A stretch of DNA of 64,000 nucleotides from Pseudomonas putida. Its GTDB lineage: Bacteria; Pseudomonadota; Gammaproteobacteria; Pseudomonadales; Pseudomonadaceae. The stretch is taken from assembly GCA_041879295.1 (NCBI GenBank), contig CP047152.1, forward strand, positions 4,097,501 through 4,161,500. Direction: 5' to 3'. Position numbers and translations under genes: made by a program. Below are positions 47,601-57,078 of this stretch, in pieces. The first letter of the stretch is position 1. Each line of letters starts with the position of its first letter. The notes beneath the pieces are model-generated. The model had not been told where the DNA came from. It was given only the letters and a program-made list of their open reading frames with translations, and ran no database searches.

Positions 47601-47966
47601 AATACTCCTGCTGTTGAGCCGGCCGTGGTTGCAGAACCCGTGGCCACTCAAACCCCAGTAGAAGCCCCTGCGGTGGAAGGCGGCGAGAGCGAACAGGCCC
47701 CGGCCATGGTCGAAGTCACCCCGGTTGCCGTGCAGCCTGCCCCGGTTGTCGAAGCCCAGCCAGAAGTGGCGGCCGAACCTGCACCTGCAGCGGCCGAACC
47801 TGCCACTGTCATGCTGGCCAACGGCCGCGCACCGAACGACCCACGTGAAGTGCGTCGCCGCAAGCGTGAGGCCGAGGCTGCTGCCAAAGCCGCACAGGAA
47901 GCTGCTGCAGCCTCCCAGGAGCCAGCCTTGGAATCCGCCGATGAGCACAAACCTCATCACGGCTGA
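44694..47966 (+). CDS. rne: Ribonuclease E
   Basis: RNase E is the main mRNA-decay and rRNA/tRNA-processing endonuclease and the degradosome scaffold. The 1090-residue protein begins [20 protein letters not shown]. An S1 domain (about residues 35-120) and the RNase E/G catalytic domain follow, with [19 protein letters not shown] and the zinc-link cysteines 401 and 404 in VCPRCSGTG. The C-terminal half is disordered. It is dominated by REERAP hexapeptides (5 copies, then 14) and an acidic Ala/Glu/Val-rich stretch, ending in a short basic [13 protein letters not shown] segment. The start has only a weak ribosome site after a long leader. Confidence 0.97.
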   Translation: MKRMLINATQPEELRVALVDGQRLYDLDIESGAREQKKANIYKGKITRIEPSLEAAFVDFGSERHGFLPLKEISREYFKKAPEGRVNIKEVLSEGQEVIVQVEKEERGNKGAALTTFISLAGRYLVLMPNNPRAGGISRRIEGEERNELREALNGLTVPGDMGLIVRTAGLGRSSEEMQWDLDYLLQLWTAIKEASLDRAAPFLIYQESNVIIRAIRDYLRQDIGEVLIDSIEAQEEALTFIRQVMPQYASKVKLYEDSVPLFNRFQIESQIETAFQRVVDLPSGGSIVIDPTEALVSIDINSARATKGSDIEETALQTNLEAAEEIARQLRLRDIGGLIVIDFIDMTPAKNQRAVEERVRECLEADRARVQVGRISRFGLLEMSRQRLRPSLGESSGIVCPRCSGTGIIRDVESLSLAILRLIEEEALKDRTAEVRAQVPIPVAAFLLNEKRNSITKIELRTRARIIILPNDHLETPHFEVQRLRDDNPEVLNNQSSYEIAAAEAEEAPQPTATRTLVRQEAAVKTAPARANAPVPAAAEESQPAAPVAPAPSAPEPSLFKGLVKSLVSLFAGKDEPAAAPVVPAAEKPAAERSPRNEERRNGRQQSRNRNGRRDEERKPREERAERAPREERAPREERAPREERAPREERAPREERAPRQPREDRRSNRGEERVRELREPLDATPPAEREERQPREERAPREERAPREERAPREERAPREERAPREERAPREERAPREERAPREERAPREERAPREERAPREERAPREERAPREERAPRPPREERQPRAAEEATEQAAELAEEQLPSEELLQDEQEGTDGERPRRRSRGQRRRSNRRERQRNANGELIDGSEEEGSEEQPQQHQATELSAELAAGLAVTAAVASSNISSDAEAQANQQAERATAEVAAVAETESSEAAQPAEPVEAVAKAEEAAVAPAVEQPVTEPVTVAEATAEPVVETAPQPVAENTPAVEPAVVAEPVATQTPVEAPAVEGGESEQAPAMVEVTPVAVQPAPVVEAQPEVAAEPAPAAAEPATVMLANGRAPNDPREVRRRKREAEAAAKAAQEAAAASQEPALESADEHKPHHG
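46584..47033 (+). repeat. 18-nt tandem repeats encoding REERAP hexapeptides in rne
   Basis: Five units (46584-46673) and fourteen units (46782-47033) of an 18-nt repeat encode Arg-Glu-Glu-Arg-Ala-Pro. Units differ mainly at third codon positions, so the protein repeat is kept exactly. Copy number is likely to vary among strains. Confidence 0.92.
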
Positions 47967-47982
47967 TAGCCAAAGCTGAATG

Positions 47983-48020
47983 AAAAAGCCCCGCCAGTTC
48001 GCACTGGCGGGGCTTTTTTT
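47983..48020 (+). terminator. Terminator of rne
   Basis: A 15-bp stem AAAAGCCCCGCCAGT / ACTGGCGGGGCTTTT with a 4-nt loop is followed by T residues, 18 bp beyond the rne stop. Confidence 0.93.
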
Positions 48021-48032
48021 GGCTTGCTGTCC

Positions 48033-48064
48033 CGGCCTCTTCGCGGGTAAACCCGCTCCTACGG
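48033..48064. repeat. Single REP sequence
   Basis: CGCGGGTAAACCCGCTCCTAC matches the P. putida REP and lies between rne and murB, which are convergent. Confidence 0.85.
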
Positions 48065-48083
48065 GAGGTTCACAGGCAGCCAA

Positions 48084-49103
48084 TCAGTAAAGATTAGGCT
48101 CCATCTCCAGCTCAACCCCAAACCGCTCGAGGATATCCGCCTGGATCTGCCGCGCCAGCGCATGCATCTGCGCCCCGCTCGCCTGCCCATAGTTGACCAG
48201 CACCAGCGACTGCAAGCGATGCACGCCAGCATCACCCTCACGATGGCCCTTCCAGCCCGCCTGCTCGATCAACCAGCCCGCCGCCAGCTTCACCTGACCA
48301 TCAGCCTGGGGATATGCCACAACCCCCGGATACTGCGCACGAATACGCTCGACCAGATCAGCCGTCACCACCGGGTTCTTGAAGAAGCTCCCGGCATTGC
48401 CAAGCTCTGCCGGGTCTGGCAGCTTCTCGCGGCGAATGCTGCAGATTGCATCACTGATCGCTTGCGCGGTCAGCTCGCTCTCACCCTGCTCAGACAGGCG
48501 TTGGCGCACCGGACCGTAGTCCAGTTGAGCGTGCAGGGTGCGGGTCAAGGCAAAGCGCACACGCAAGATCAACCAGCGGCCGGGGTTGCGCTTGAAAAGG
48601 CTGTCGCGATAGCCGAAAGCACATTCCGCCAAACTGAAGTCATGCAGCTCGCCAGTCTCACGATCCAGGGCTGTCAGCCCGTTGAATACGTCCTTGATTT
48701 CCACCCCGTAAGCGCCCACGTTCTGCATCGGCGCGGCACCCACGGTGCCAGGGATCAGGCTGAGGTTCTCCAGCCCGCAATAGCCCTGCGCCAGCGTCCA
48801 CTGCACAAACGCGTGCCATGGCTCACCGGCCTCGGCCTCGACCACGATACGCTCGCCATCGTCACTGAGCACACGCCGACCGCGGCTGGCCATGTGCAGC
48901 ACCAGAGCATCGATATCGCGGGTCAGCAGCAGGTTGCTGCCACCACCGATCACAAATACCGGCAGGCCCTTCTGGTGTGCCTGGCTCAGTGCCTGACGCA
49001 CCTGCTGGTCGTCCTGCACCTGGCTGAAATAGCGCGCCTTCACGTCAATGCCGAAGGTATTGTAAGGCTTGAGCGATACCTGCTCCTGCCACTGCACTGT
49101 CAT
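48084..49103 (-). CDS. murB: UDP-N-acetylenolpyruvoylglucosamine reductase
   Basis: MurB is the FAD/NADPH enzyme making UDP-MurNAc. The 339-residue protein starts MTVQWQEQVSLKPYNTFGID. FVIGGGSNLL is the FAD site and GNAGSFFKNP carries the catalytic Ser. The ATG overlaps the phosphatase stop by 4 nt (ATGA). It is the last gene of the exbB-lpxK-kdsB series. Confidence 0.96.
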   Translation of the reverse strand: MTVQWQEQVSLKPYNTFGIDVKARYFSQVQDDQQVRQALSQAHQKGLPVFVIGGGSNLLLTRDIDALVLHMASRGRRVLSDDGERIVVEAEAGEPWHAFVQWTLAQGYCGLENLSLIPGTVGAAPMQNVGAYGVEIKDVFNGLTALDRETGELHDFSLAECAFGYRDSLFKRNPGRWLILRVRFALTRTLHAQLDYGPVRQRLSEQGESELTAQAISDAICSIRREKLPDPAELGNAGSFFKNPVVTADLVERIRAQYPGVVAYPQADGQVKLAAGWLIEQAGWKGHREGDAGVHRLQSLVLVNYGQASGAQMHALARQIQADILERFGVELEMEPNLY

Positions 49104-49564
49104 AGACGCCCCTTGATTTCCAGCACCAGCGACTGGCAAGCCGCTTCCACCAGATCCAGCACCTGCTCGAAGCCGTCGGCGCCACCGTAGTACGGGTCTG
49201 GCACCTCATCCAGTGCTGCTCCGTAACGGCGCAAGAACAGGTCGAGTTCGCCCACCGCCGTGGACGGACGCAGGGCGCGCAGATCGCGCAGGTTGTGCTC
49301 ATCCATGGCCAACACCAGGTCGTACTCGGCGAAGTGCGATGCCTTGACCTGCTGGGCGCGTTGTTGAGACAAATCGTAACCGCGTGCCAGAGCCGCCTTG
49401 CAGGTGCGGCTGTCTGGCGCTTTGCCGACATGCCAGTCACCGGTACCCGCAGAAGCTACCTGCACCTTGTCGGCGAGCCCCGCGGCGTGCAACTGATGGC
49501 GAAGCACGCCTTCGGCAGTGGGCGAGCGGCAGATGTTGCCCAGGCAAACAAACAGGACGCGCAT
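49100..49564 (-). CDS. Low-molecular-weight protein-tyrosine phosphatase
   Basis: This 154-residue phosphatase has the N-terminal CX5R loop VCLGNICRSPTAEG and the late acidic motif DEVPDPYYGG, supplying nucleophile, Arg and general acid. It is coupled to kdsB (TGATG overlap) and murB (ATGA overlap). Its substrate is unknown; relatives act on tyrosine kinases of polysaccharide export. Confidence 0.93.
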   Translation of the reverse strand: MRVLFVCLGNICRSPTAEGVLRHQLHAAGLADKVQVASAGTGDWHVGKAPDSRTCKAALARGYDLSQQRAQQVKASHFAEYDLVLAMDEHNLRDLRALRPSTAVGELDLFLRRYGAALDEVPDPYYGGADGFEQVLDLVEAACQSLVLEIKGRL

Positions 49565-50328
49565 CAGGCCTCCAGCAAGCGCCGTACGCGCTCCAGATCC
49601 TCAGGGGTATCTACACCCACGGCAGGCGCCTCGATGGCGTCCTCGATGTGAATGCGCACGCCGTGCCACAGGGCACGCAGCTGCTCCAGCGCTTCGGCCT
49701 GCTCAAGCCAGCATGGGCCCCAGCTGACGAAGTGCTGCAGGAAGCCGACACGGTAGGCATACATGCCAATATGGCGGCGATATGGCACACCATGCGGCAG
49801 CACGTCACGGCCCTTGGCAAAGGTATCGCGGGCCCAGGGCAGCGGCGCCCGGCTGAACGTCAGAGCCAGGCCGTTCTTGTCACTCACCACCTTGACCGCG
49901 TTAGGGTTGAACACGGTTTCCGGCTCATGGATAGGCTCGGCCAGGGTGGCGATGCCGGCTTCCGGATGTGCAGCCAGGTTGGCCGCCACCTGGTCGATGA
50001 TCACCGGCGGGATCAGCGGCTCATCACCCTGCACGTTGACCACGATGGCATCAGCCGGCAAGCCAAGGTGGGCAGCCACTTCGGCCAGCCGGTCGGTGCC
50101 GGACTCATGATCGGCACGGGTCATCAGCACTTCGGCGCCGAAGGCCTGGCAGGCTTCGAGGATGCTGGTGTCGTCGGTGGCGATGACCACACGGCTGGCA
50201 CCGCTCTTGCGGGCTTGCTCCCACACATGCTGCACCATCGGCTTGCCAGCAATCAGCAGCAGCGGTTTGCCTGGCAGGCGCGTGGAGCGCAGCCGGGCGG
50301 GAATCACTACCGTAAAATCCAGGCTCAT
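49564..50328 (-). CDS. kdsB: 3-deoxy-manno-octulosonate cytidylyltransferase
   Basis: KdsB activates Kdo as CMP-Kdo for lipid A core synthesis. The 254-residue protein has [17 protein letters not shown] at the N-terminus, [10 protein letters not shown] and the C-terminal [12 protein letters not shown]. The start overlaps the Trm112-like gene stop by 4 nt. Confidence 0.96.
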   Translation of the reverse strand: MSLDFTVVIPARLRSTRLPGKPLLLIAGKPMVQHVWEQARKSGASRVVIATDDTSILEACQAFGAEVLMTRADHESGTDRLAEVAAHLGLPADAIVVNVQGDEPLIPPVIIDQVAANLAAHPEAGIATLAEPIHEPETVFNPNAVKVVSDKNGLALTFSRAPLPWARDTFAKGRDVLPHGVPYRRHIGMYAYRVGFLQHFVSWGPCWLEQAEALEQLRALWHGVRIHIEDAIEAPAVGVDTPEDLERVRRLLEA

Positions 50329-50510
50329 TTGTCAAGGCGCTCGTCGTCGGTCAGGGTGCGCGCCTCGCTTTCCAGCATGACCGGGATACCGTCGCGAATC
50401 GGGTAGGCCAGGCCAGCGCCTTTGCTGATCAGCTCGGTCTTGTCGGCGCTCAGCTTGAGCGGGCCCTTGGTGATCGGGCAGGCGAGGATATCGAGCAGTT
50501 TGGTGTCCAT
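50325..50510 (-). CDS. Trm112-family small protein (YcaR-like)
   Basis: This 61-residue protein has the Trm112/UPF0434 pattern [14 protein letters not shown] and [14 protein letters not shown]. It keeps one of the cysteines used for zinc binding in relatives. In eukaryotes Trm112 activates methyltransferases; the bacterial role is unclear. It lies between lpxK and kdsB, as in E. coli (ycaR). Confidence 0.92.
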   Translation of the reverse strand: MDTKLLDILACPITKGPLKLSADKTELISKGAGLAYPIRDGIPVMLESEARTLTDDERLDK

Positions 50511-50554
50511 TGGAGGCTTCCTTTAGGCCAGGTGGCCGGAAATTGAAAACGGGC

Positions 50555-51556
50555 TCAGGGTTGGCGCAACAAGCGTTGCAGCTGGTTGTCGAACCAGGCG
50601 CTGAAAGCCGGCGTAGGCTGCGCTTCGACGGCCAGGTACCACCAGTCGTCCGCGGCAAAGGCCCGGCATTTCACCGCATCCTTCTCGGTCATGACCAGCG
50701 GCAGTGGCGGGCTGAAAGCCAGGCTCCGGGCACTGAACTGCGCATGGTCGGCAAAGGGATGCGGCACCGGCTGCCAGTTTAGCCCCAGCAGGGTGTTGAA
50801 GAAACGTTGCGGGTTGCCGATACCGGCTACCGCATGCAAGCGCTGGCCGGCGGGGAAATAGTCGAGCGGACGGCGCTCGCCACTGCGCAGGTTGACCAGG
50901 GCGGACGGCTGCAGGCGGAAACCGAAACCATCGGTGCGGTCTTCGCTGGCGCCGTTGAACAGCACCGCGTCAGCCTCACGCAAGCGCTCGGCCGGCTCAC
51001 GCAACGGCCCCGCCGGCAGGCAGCGGCCATTGCCCAGGCCGCGGGCAGCGTCGATCAGCACCAGTTCCAGGTCACGGGCCAGGCGGTAATGCTGCATACC
51101 GTCGTCGCACAGGATCAAGTCGAGGGGTTCGCTGGCCAGCAATGCCTGCACGGCCTGGGCACGATCGGGGTCGATCATCAGTGGCACGCCGGTGCGTTGC
51201 ACGATCAGCAGCGGCTCGTCGCCCGCCTGACCGGCCGGCTGATCGGCCTGCACCCGCCACGGCAGCCGTGGAGGCTTGGCACCATAGCCACGGCTGACCA
51301 CGCCCACCTTCAGCCCTTGCTGGCGACAGTGCTCGATCAGCCAGAGGATCATTGGCGTCTTGCCGGTGCCACCGACGGTGATATTGCCCACCACAATGAC
51401 CGGTACCGGTGCCCGGTAGCTGGCACTGTCACCCCTTAGAAAACGCGCGCGCTTGCGCGTGACCACGCGGCGATACAAGGCCTCCAGCGGTCGCAGCAGC
51501 GCCAGCGACGGATGCCCGGCGTACCAGGCGGCGAGCAAGCGGTCGGTGAAAGCCAT
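50555..51556 (-). CDS. lpxK: Tetraacyldisaccharide 4'-kinase
   Basis: LpxK phosphorylates the lipid A precursor at the 4' position at the inner membrane. The 333-residue protein has the P-loop [22 protein letters not shown] and [13 protein letters not shown]. The ATG at 51556 overlaps the exbD stop (TGATG). A TTG one codon earlier is less likely. Confidence 0.96.
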   Translation of the reverse strand: MAFTDRLLAAWYAGHPSLALLRPLEALYRRVVTRKRARFLRGDSASYRAPVPVIVVGNITVGGTGKTPMILWLIEHCRQQGLKVGVVSRGYGAKPPRLPWRVQADQPAGQAGDEPLLIVQRTGVPLMIDPDRAQAVQALLASEPLDLILCDDGMQHYRLARDLELVLIDAARGLGNGRCLPAGPLREPAERLREADAVLFNGASEDRTDGFGFRLQPSALVNLRSGERRPLDYFPAGQRLHAVAGIGNPQRFFNTLLGLNWQPVPHPFADHAQFSARSLAFSPPLPLVMTEKDAVKCRAFAADDWWYLAVEAQPTPAFSAWFDNQLQRLLRQP

Positions 51557-51990
51557 CAAGGCGTGCCCTGGGCCGCCTCGACGGTGGTCATGCGCAACTG
51601 GCTGAAACCGAGCTTGCCGGCAGCATCCATTGCGGTGACCACCGCCTGGTGCGGGGTCTTGCCGTCGGCGCTGATGGCCAGCGGCAGCGTGTTGTCGCCG
51701 CCCGACTCGCGCTCTATGGCCTCGCTCAGGGTGGCCAGGTCGCTTTTGGGTAGCAGGTGGTTGTTCACCGAGTACACGCCTTCGGCGCTGATGGTGATTT
51801 CCACCAGCTTGCCCTGGTCAGCCGGCGCCCGCTCGGCGCTGGTGGCCTCGGGCAGCTCGACGCGCAGTTGGGTCTCGCGCGTGAAAGTGGTGGTGACCAC
51901 GAAGAACAGCAGCAGGACGAACACCACGTCGATCAGCGACGCCAGGTTGATGTCGACGTTCTCCCGCTGGCGATTGCGCCGGAACTTCAC
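51556..51990 (-). CDS. exbD: ExbD/TolR-family biopolymer transport protein
   Basis: This 144-residue protein has one membrane helix with the functional Asp in [20 protein letters not shown] and a periplasmic domain. With the ExbB-like partner it uses the proton gradient to drive an envelope process. It begins with GTG, overlapping the exbB stop as GTGA. The placement next to lpxK suggests a link to lipid A or envelope assembly rather than TonB, which is inference. Confidence 0.92.
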   Translation of the reverse strand: MKFRRNRQRENVDINLASLIDVVFVLLLFFVVTTTFTRETQLRVELPEATSAERAPADQGKLVEITISAEGVYSVNNHLLPKSDLATLSEAIERESGGDNTLPLAISADGKTPHQAVVTAMDAAGKLGFSQLRMTTVEAAQGTP

Positions 51991-52622
51991 CCCTTGCCTC
52001 CGGCCACTTCCACTTCACGGTCGCCCTGGATCACTTCCACCAGCTTGATCGCCTCCTGCTCCATGCCGATCACCAGTTCATCAATGCGACGCAGCAGGAA
52101 GCGGTGGAAGAACACCGCCGGGATACCGACCATCAGGCCAGCCGCAGTGGTGACCAGGGCCTTGGAGATACCACTGGCCAGTACGGCGGCGTTGGCGGTC
52201 ATCTGCGAGCCCATGAAGGCGCTGAAAATGTCGATCATACCCAGCACGGTGCCCAGCAGGCCCAGCAGAGGCGCCATGGCGGCGATGGTGCCGAGGGTAC
52301 TGATGTAGCGTTCCAGTTCGTGGATGACGCGCGAGGCGGCCTCCTCGATGCACTCTTTCATGATTTCCCGACCGTGACGCGAATTGGCCAGGCCCGCCGC
52401 GAGGATTTCCCCCAGTGGCGAATCGGCACGCAGGGCCTTGAGCTTGTCACTGGTCAGTTGCTTGTCCTTGATCCAAATCCACACCTGGCCCAGCAGGTGC
52501 GGCGGGGTGACGCGACTGGCGCGCAAGGTCCACAGCCGTTCGACGACGATAGCCATGGCAGCGATGGAGCTCAGAATGATCGGCAGCATCATCCAACCAC
52601 CGGACTTGACCAATTCCCACAC
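51987..52622 (-). CDS. exbB: MotA/TolQ/ExbB proton-channel family protein
   Basis: This 211-residue protein has three predicted membrane segments: MMLPIILSSIAAMAIVVERL near the N-terminus and two in the C-terminal half (IAAMAPLLGLLGTVLGMI and ALVTTAAGLMVGIPAVFF). The GTG at 52622 (MWELVKSGGWMM) is chosen because AAGGGG lies 8 nt upstream; an upstream ATG at 52661 is not supported. It is the first gene of the operon exbB-exbD-lpxK-trm112-kdsB-ptp-murB. Confidence 0.92.
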   Translation of the reverse strand: MWELVKSGGWMMLPIILSSIAAMAIVVERLWTLRASRVTPPHLLGQVWIWIKDKQLTSDKLKALRADSPLGEILAAGLANSRHGREIMKECIEEAASRVIHELERYISTLGTIAAMAPLLGLLGTVLGMIDIFSAFMGSQMTANAAVLASGISKALVTTAAGLMVGIPAVFFHRFLLRRIDELVIGMEQEAIKLVEVIQGDREVEVAGGKG

Positions 52623-52726
52623 AATAAACGCCCCTTCGGAAAAAGGCCGCCACTCTACCATAGGCGCGCCGGGGGCTCATCTGCCGGAGGTCAGGGAATT
52701 GGGGGTGGGGCTGACGGGTGCTTGCC

Positions 52727-54065
52727 GTTACAGGTTCAGCGGCCGTGAGATCGAGCGCCGCCTGTATGGCGGTAGAGGTGCGTCGCCTGGGAGACCGAGC
52801 GCCGCCTGTATGGCGGTAGAGGTGCGTCGCCTGGGAGACCGAGCGCCGCCCGCGCGGCGCATCGCGAGCTGCGCTCGCTCCTACGTTTGTTTCGGGCCAA
52901 TCATTCCTGTGGGATTTGCGCGCGAACGCCTTGGCGCATGGCTCGATATCGCGCCGTACAAACAAGGCGGTCGCGCGCGCCTGCCACAGGCGTCACTGGC
53001 CAGAAACAAACGTAGGAGCGAGCAAAGCTCGCGATGCGCCGCGCGGGCGGCGCTCGATTTCTGCCACCCCCTAAAACCGACGGCAAACACACCCGGCCAT
53101 TGCGCAACGTCATGCCAGGCGGTGTGGCCTTGAGGGTATGGCGGTAGAGGTGCGTCGCCTGGGAGACCGAGCGCCGCCCGCGCGGCGCATCGCGAGCTGC
53201 GCTCGCTCCTACGTTTGTTTCGGGCCAATCATTCCTGTGGGATTTGCGCGCGAACGCCTTGGCGCTTGGCGCGATATTGCGCCGAACAAACAAAACGGTC
53301 GCGCGCGTCTGCCGCAGGCGTTACTGGCCCGAAACAAACGTAGGAGCGAGCGCAGCTCGCGATGCGCCGCGCGGGCGGCGCTCGATTTCTGCCACCCCCT
53401 AAAACCGACGGCAAACACACCCGGCCATTGCGCAACGTCATGCCAGGCGGTGTGGCCTTGAGGGTATGGCGGTAGAGGTGCGTCGCCTGGGAGACCGAGC
53501 GCCGCCCGCGCGGCGCATCGCGAGCTGCGCTCGCTCCTACGTTTGTTTCGGGCCAATCATTCCTGTGGGATTTGCGCGCGAACGCCTTGGCGCTTGGCAC
53601 GATATTGCGTCGTACAAACAAGGCGGTCGCGCGCGCCTGTCACAGGCGTCACTGGCCAGAAACAAACGTAGGAGCGAGCGCAGCTCGCGATGCGCCGCGC
53701 GGGCGGCGCTCGATTTCTGCCACCCCATAAAACCCACGGCAAACACACCCGGCCATTGCGCAACGTCATGCCAGGCGGTGTGGCCTTGAGGGTATGGCGG
53801 TAGAGGTGCGTCGCCTGGGAGACCGAGCGCCGCCCGCGCGGCGCATCGCGAGCTGCGCTCGCTCCTACGTTTGTTTCGGGCCAATCATTCCTGTGGGATT
53901 TGCGCGCGAACGCCTTGGCGCTTGGCGCGATATTGCGTCGTACAAACAAAACGGTCGCGCGCGTCTGCCGCAGGCGTTACTGGCCCGAAACAAACGTAGG
54001 AGCGAGCGCAGCTCGCGATGCGCCGCGCGGGCGGCGCTCGATCTCATGGCCGCTAAACCTGTAAC
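52727..54065. repeat. Large tandem array of palindromic elements, 328-bp period
   Basis: The unit beginning ATGGCGGTAGAGGTGCGTCG recurs at about 52810, 53138, 53466 and 53794. Each unit holds one complete palindromic element plus about 100 bp of linker (TGCCACCCCCTAAAACCGAC ... TGAGGGT). The left border also has a 44-bp direct duplication (about 52763-52850). The whole array is enclosed by 36-bp inverted repeats at 52727-52762 and 54030-54065, with two mismatches. It fills the comEC to exbB gap; the open frames inside are repeat artefacts. Confidence 0.92.
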
Positions 54066-54089
54066 GACGTACACCTAACACCTAACCCC

Positions 54090-56303
54090 CTAATCCAGTT
54101 GAGCCCGCCAAAACCGCCGCTGCCCCCGAACGAACTCAACTTCTCCCTGCCGCCCCAACACCAACCGCAACGCGCCCTCCACCGCCGTGTCATGCACCGC
54201 CAACCCATGCCGCTGATAACGCTCCATCACCTGCACATGCGGGTGCCCGAAGCTGTTGTTGCGCCCTCGCGAAATCAATACCCCCCGCGCTGCGGTTGCC
54301 CGAATGAACGCCTCGGTGGACGAGCTGCGGCTGCCATGATGCGGCGCCTGCAGCCAGTCGATACGCGGCGCTTCAGTCTCTGCCAACCAGGCCCGTTCGG
54401 CCGCAGCTTCCATATCCCCCGCCAGCAGCAGACGCTCGCCCTGCGCCTCTATCAACAACACACAAGAACGGTCATTGCTGCTCTGCCCGTCCGCCCAGCG
54501 CCACAGCGAAAAACGCACGCCATCCCAGTCCCATTGCTCGCCACTGACGCAAGGCTGCAATTGCACGTCATCCAGCGCTTCCCCACCAATTGCCCGCCTG
54601 ACCGGCAGACCACGTTGTATTGCCGCAGCACCGCCAGCATGGTCAGCATGTGCATGACTGATCACCATCAGGTCGAGGCTACCCACCCCCAGCTTGCGCA
54701 GAGTCGACAGCACCACCCGCTCCCCCAGGTCGCTCTCTCCCCGGGCCGGACCGGCATCGTAGAGCAGGGTGTGATGCCTAGTCTGCAGCAGCACCGCCAG
54801 CCCCTGACCGACATCCAATTGCCAGACCTCGACCTGGCCGAACGGCACTGGCTCCCTGGGCACCCACAGTGCCAGCAACATGACCACACCCAACCCACGC
54901 AAAGGCACGCCACGGGGAAGCAGCACCAGCAGCGCACCCAGCACCACCAGTAGCCAGGCCCACCCTGGCAGCACCGGGGGCACCCACGCCGGATGCTGCT
55001 GCGCCACCAACGCCAGCAACCGGAACAGCCATTCCAGCAGGCCACCCGCCATCCACAGCAGCGCGTCCCCTACCCCACCCAGCGGCAGCAGCACTGTACC
55101 CAGCAACGCCAACGGCAACACCGCCAGGCTGACCCATGGCACCGCGACAAGATTGGCCAGCGGCGCACTCAGGCTCACCGGCAACCCCGTGGCCAGCAAC
55201 ACCGGCAGCAAACCAATGGCGATCACCCATTGCGCACGCGTCCAGGCCTGCCAGGGCCGCCAACCCCCCAACCGGGCACTGAAGCAGTAGATGAGCGTGG
55301 CCACGGCGGCGAACGACAGCCAGAACCCAGGCAGCAACGCCGCCAGTGGCTCGAAGACCAGCACAGCGACCAGTGCAAGCAGCAACGGAAAAAAAGCGCC
55401 AAGGTGGCGAAAGCGCAGACGCCAGAGCAGCACCACGGCCAGCATCAGACAGGCCCGCTGCACTGGCACCCCACCACCCGCCAGCCAGCCGTAGGCCAGC
55501 GCTGCGGCCATGGCCAGGCCACAGGCCCAGGGTAACCACGGTAGCCTTGCCGGCCATAGCCCCCAACGCGCCAGCCCGGCGACCAGGCCATAGAGCAAAC
55601 CGGCGACCAGGCCGATGTGCTGGCCGGAAATCACCAGCAGGTGCACCGTGCCGGTGGCCTGCAACGTCTGCCAGTCCTCCCGGGCCAGGCCCGCACCATC
55701 GCCAAGCACCAGTGCCACCAGCGCGGCCTGCCGGCCATTGGCTTCGACCATCAGCAAGCGTTGACGCAGCGCATCGCGCCAACCACCGGCGACTGGCGCC
55801 AGCAACTGCCCGGCCTTGACCGTACCCGTAGCCCCCACCCGTCGCGCCAGCAACTGCGCTTCCCGGTCAGGCCCGTGCGGGTTCAGCAGCCCGGCCGGGC
55901 GCTGCAAGGTCACCGCCAGCCGCCACTGCTCGCCCGCCCGCAGCGGCGGCCCATCGAACCAGCTCAGTTGCAAACGCTGAGGCAGTTCGGCCCGCCGCGA
56001 GCGTGGCGCTTCCAGCTCGAAACGCACGCCTTGTGCAGTGCGGGCCGGCAAACCCGCCACCCGCCCCTCCAGCCACAAGGTGCGCCCCTCCAGGCCGGCA
56101 GCCAGACGATCATCAAGGGCCTGCTGAGCAGACCCGCACGCCCAACACAGGCCCAGCAGAAACCAACCCAACGGCCAGACGCGGGTAAACAGGCTGCCGA
56201 CAGCGCAGGCCGCCAGGGTTATCAACCATCCGACCGATGGCAATGCGGGCAGAAAGCCCAGGCACAACAGCCCGAGCGCGAGCGCAAACATCCCTGTGCG
56301 CAT
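54090..56303 (-). CDS. comEC: ComEC/Rec2-type DNA internalisation protein
   Basis: This inner-membrane channel passes single-stranded DNA in transformation. The 737-residue protein has an N-terminal membrane and OB-like region (DUF4131), a multi-spanning Competence domain with LVISGQHIGLVAGLLYG, and a C-terminal metallo-beta-lactamase domain (DVGQGLAVLL, SHAHADHAGG, LLAGDME, APHHGS) that appears intact. The ATG at 56303 has GGAG 9 nt upstream; 56342 is an alternative. Downstream lies the repeat array that separates it from exbB. Confidence 0.95.
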   Translation of the reverse strand: MRTGMFALALGLLCLGFLPALPSVGWLITLAACAVGSLFTRVWPLGWFLLGLCWACGSAQQALDDRLAAGLEGRTLWLEGRVAGLPARTAQGVRFELEAPRSRRAELPQRLQLSWFDGPPLRAGEQWRLAVTLQRPAGLLNPHGPDREAQLLARRVGATGTVKAGQLLAPVAGGWRDALRQRLLMVEANGRQAALVALVLGDGAGLAREDWQTLQATGTVHLLVISGQHIGLVAGLLYGLVAGLARWGLWPARLPWLPWACGLAMAAALAYGWLAGGGVPVQRACLMLAVVLLWRLRFRHLGAFFPLLLALVAVLVFEPLAALLPGFWLSFAAVATLIYCFSARLGGWRPWQAWTRAQWVIAIGLLPVLLATGLPVSLSAPLANLVAVPWVSLAVLPLALLGTVLLPLGGVGDALLWMAGGLLEWLFRLLALVAQQHPAWVPPVLPGWAWLLVVLGALLVLLPRGVPLRGLGVVMLLALWVPREPVPFGQVEVWQLDVGQGLAVLLQTRHHTLLYDAGPARGESDLGERVVLSTLRKLGVGSLDLMVISHAHADHAGGAAAIQRGLPVRRAIGGEALDDVQLQPCVSGEQWDWDGVRFSLWRWADGQSSNDRSCVLLIEAQGERLLLAGDMEAAAERAWLAETEAPRIDWLQAPHHGSRSSSTEAFIRATAARGVLISRGRNNSFGHPHVQVMERYQRHGLAVHDTAVEGALRLVLGRQGEVEFVRGQRRFWRAQLD

Positions 56304-56445
56304 GAGGTAGAGCTCCAGAAGGCGAGTCACCTCCTGAGGCATAGCTCAATTGCCGGCATCGCTTGCTCAACAATTGTCACAAACTCTAAACGAGGCGGAG
56401 CAGGATTAAGGGCATACTGCCAGGGTCAACGCTCCGGGAGCCTAC

Positions 56446-57078
56446 ATGCCGCGCCGACTTTTCAAACGCTACATGCCGGACCCGACCAGCATTCGGGAAC
56501 ACAAGTCCTTACGCTTTTTCGGCAAATTGCTGCACGACCCCAACCTCTGGCACCTGAACCGCCATTCGGTGGCCAGAGCCATGGGTGTGGGCCTGTTCGC
56601 GGCGCTTATTCCCATACCGATGCAGATGCTGCTGGCGGCGGCCCTGGCGATCCCGGTGCGCGGCAACCTGCCGGTCGCCGTCAGCCTGGTGTGGCTGACC
56701 AACCCGTTGACCATGCCGCCGGTGTTCTTCGTCACCTACATGACCGGTGCCTGGCTGATGCAGGTACCGCCGCGCACCCTGCCCGACGAGCTGACCTTCC
56801 AGTGGATCACCGACCAGCTGTCGACGCTGTGGCAACCCTTCCTGCTCGGCTCGGTGGTGTGCGGCGTGGTGCTGGGCATCCTCGCCTACTTCACCACCAT
56901 GTTCTACTGGCGCTGGTGGGTGGGCCGGCAGTGGCGTCGTCGCCAATGCCGGTGCAAGGCTTCAGGCCCGCATGCCACGGCCGCTGACCAGCAAGCGAAC
57001 GCAAACAACGTAGAGCACCGCAGTGGCCACCAGCATGAAGGTGATCGCCGTGCCAATGCTGATATCCGACACCCCTAG
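56446..57078 (+). CDS. DUF2062 membrane protein with atypical C-terminal extension
   Basis: This 210-residue protein has the DUF2062 pattern: NRHSVARAMGVGLFAALIPI, then VSLVWLTNPLTMPPVFF, with three or four membrane segments. The family part ends near residue 170 (WWVGRQWRRR). The last 40 or so residues are polar, His/Gln/Ala-rich, and are read antisense to the convergent ABC permease gene, overlapping it by 117 bp. This suggests a lost stop codon or a small frameshift near 56950. The function is unknown. Confidence 0.85.
   Translation: MPRRLFKRYMPDPTSIREHKSLRFFGKLLHDPNLWHLNRHSVARAMGVGLFAALIPIPMQMLLAAALAIPVRGNLPVAVSLVWLTNPLTMPPVFFVTYMTGAWLMQVPPRTLPDELTFQWITDQLSTLWQPFLLGSVVCGVVLGILAYFTTMFYWRWWVGRQWRRRQCRCKASGPHATAADQQANANNVEHRSGHQHEGDRRANADIRHP

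Noticed and set aside
45822..48083. Long minus-strand open frame opposite rne
   Set aside because: It is the complement of the rne repeat region, rich in Phe/Trp/Arg/Gly repeats with no plausible start or domain.
52727..54065. CRISPR-like array
   Set aside because: The repeat period is 328 bp, the units are almost wholly identical including the linker, each unit is palindromic, and no cas genes are present.
53138..54078. Repeated small open frames (MAVEVRRLGDRAPPARR...)
   Set aside because: They recur because the DNA unit is tandemly repeated; several frames are open at once and none has a convincing ribosome site or domain.
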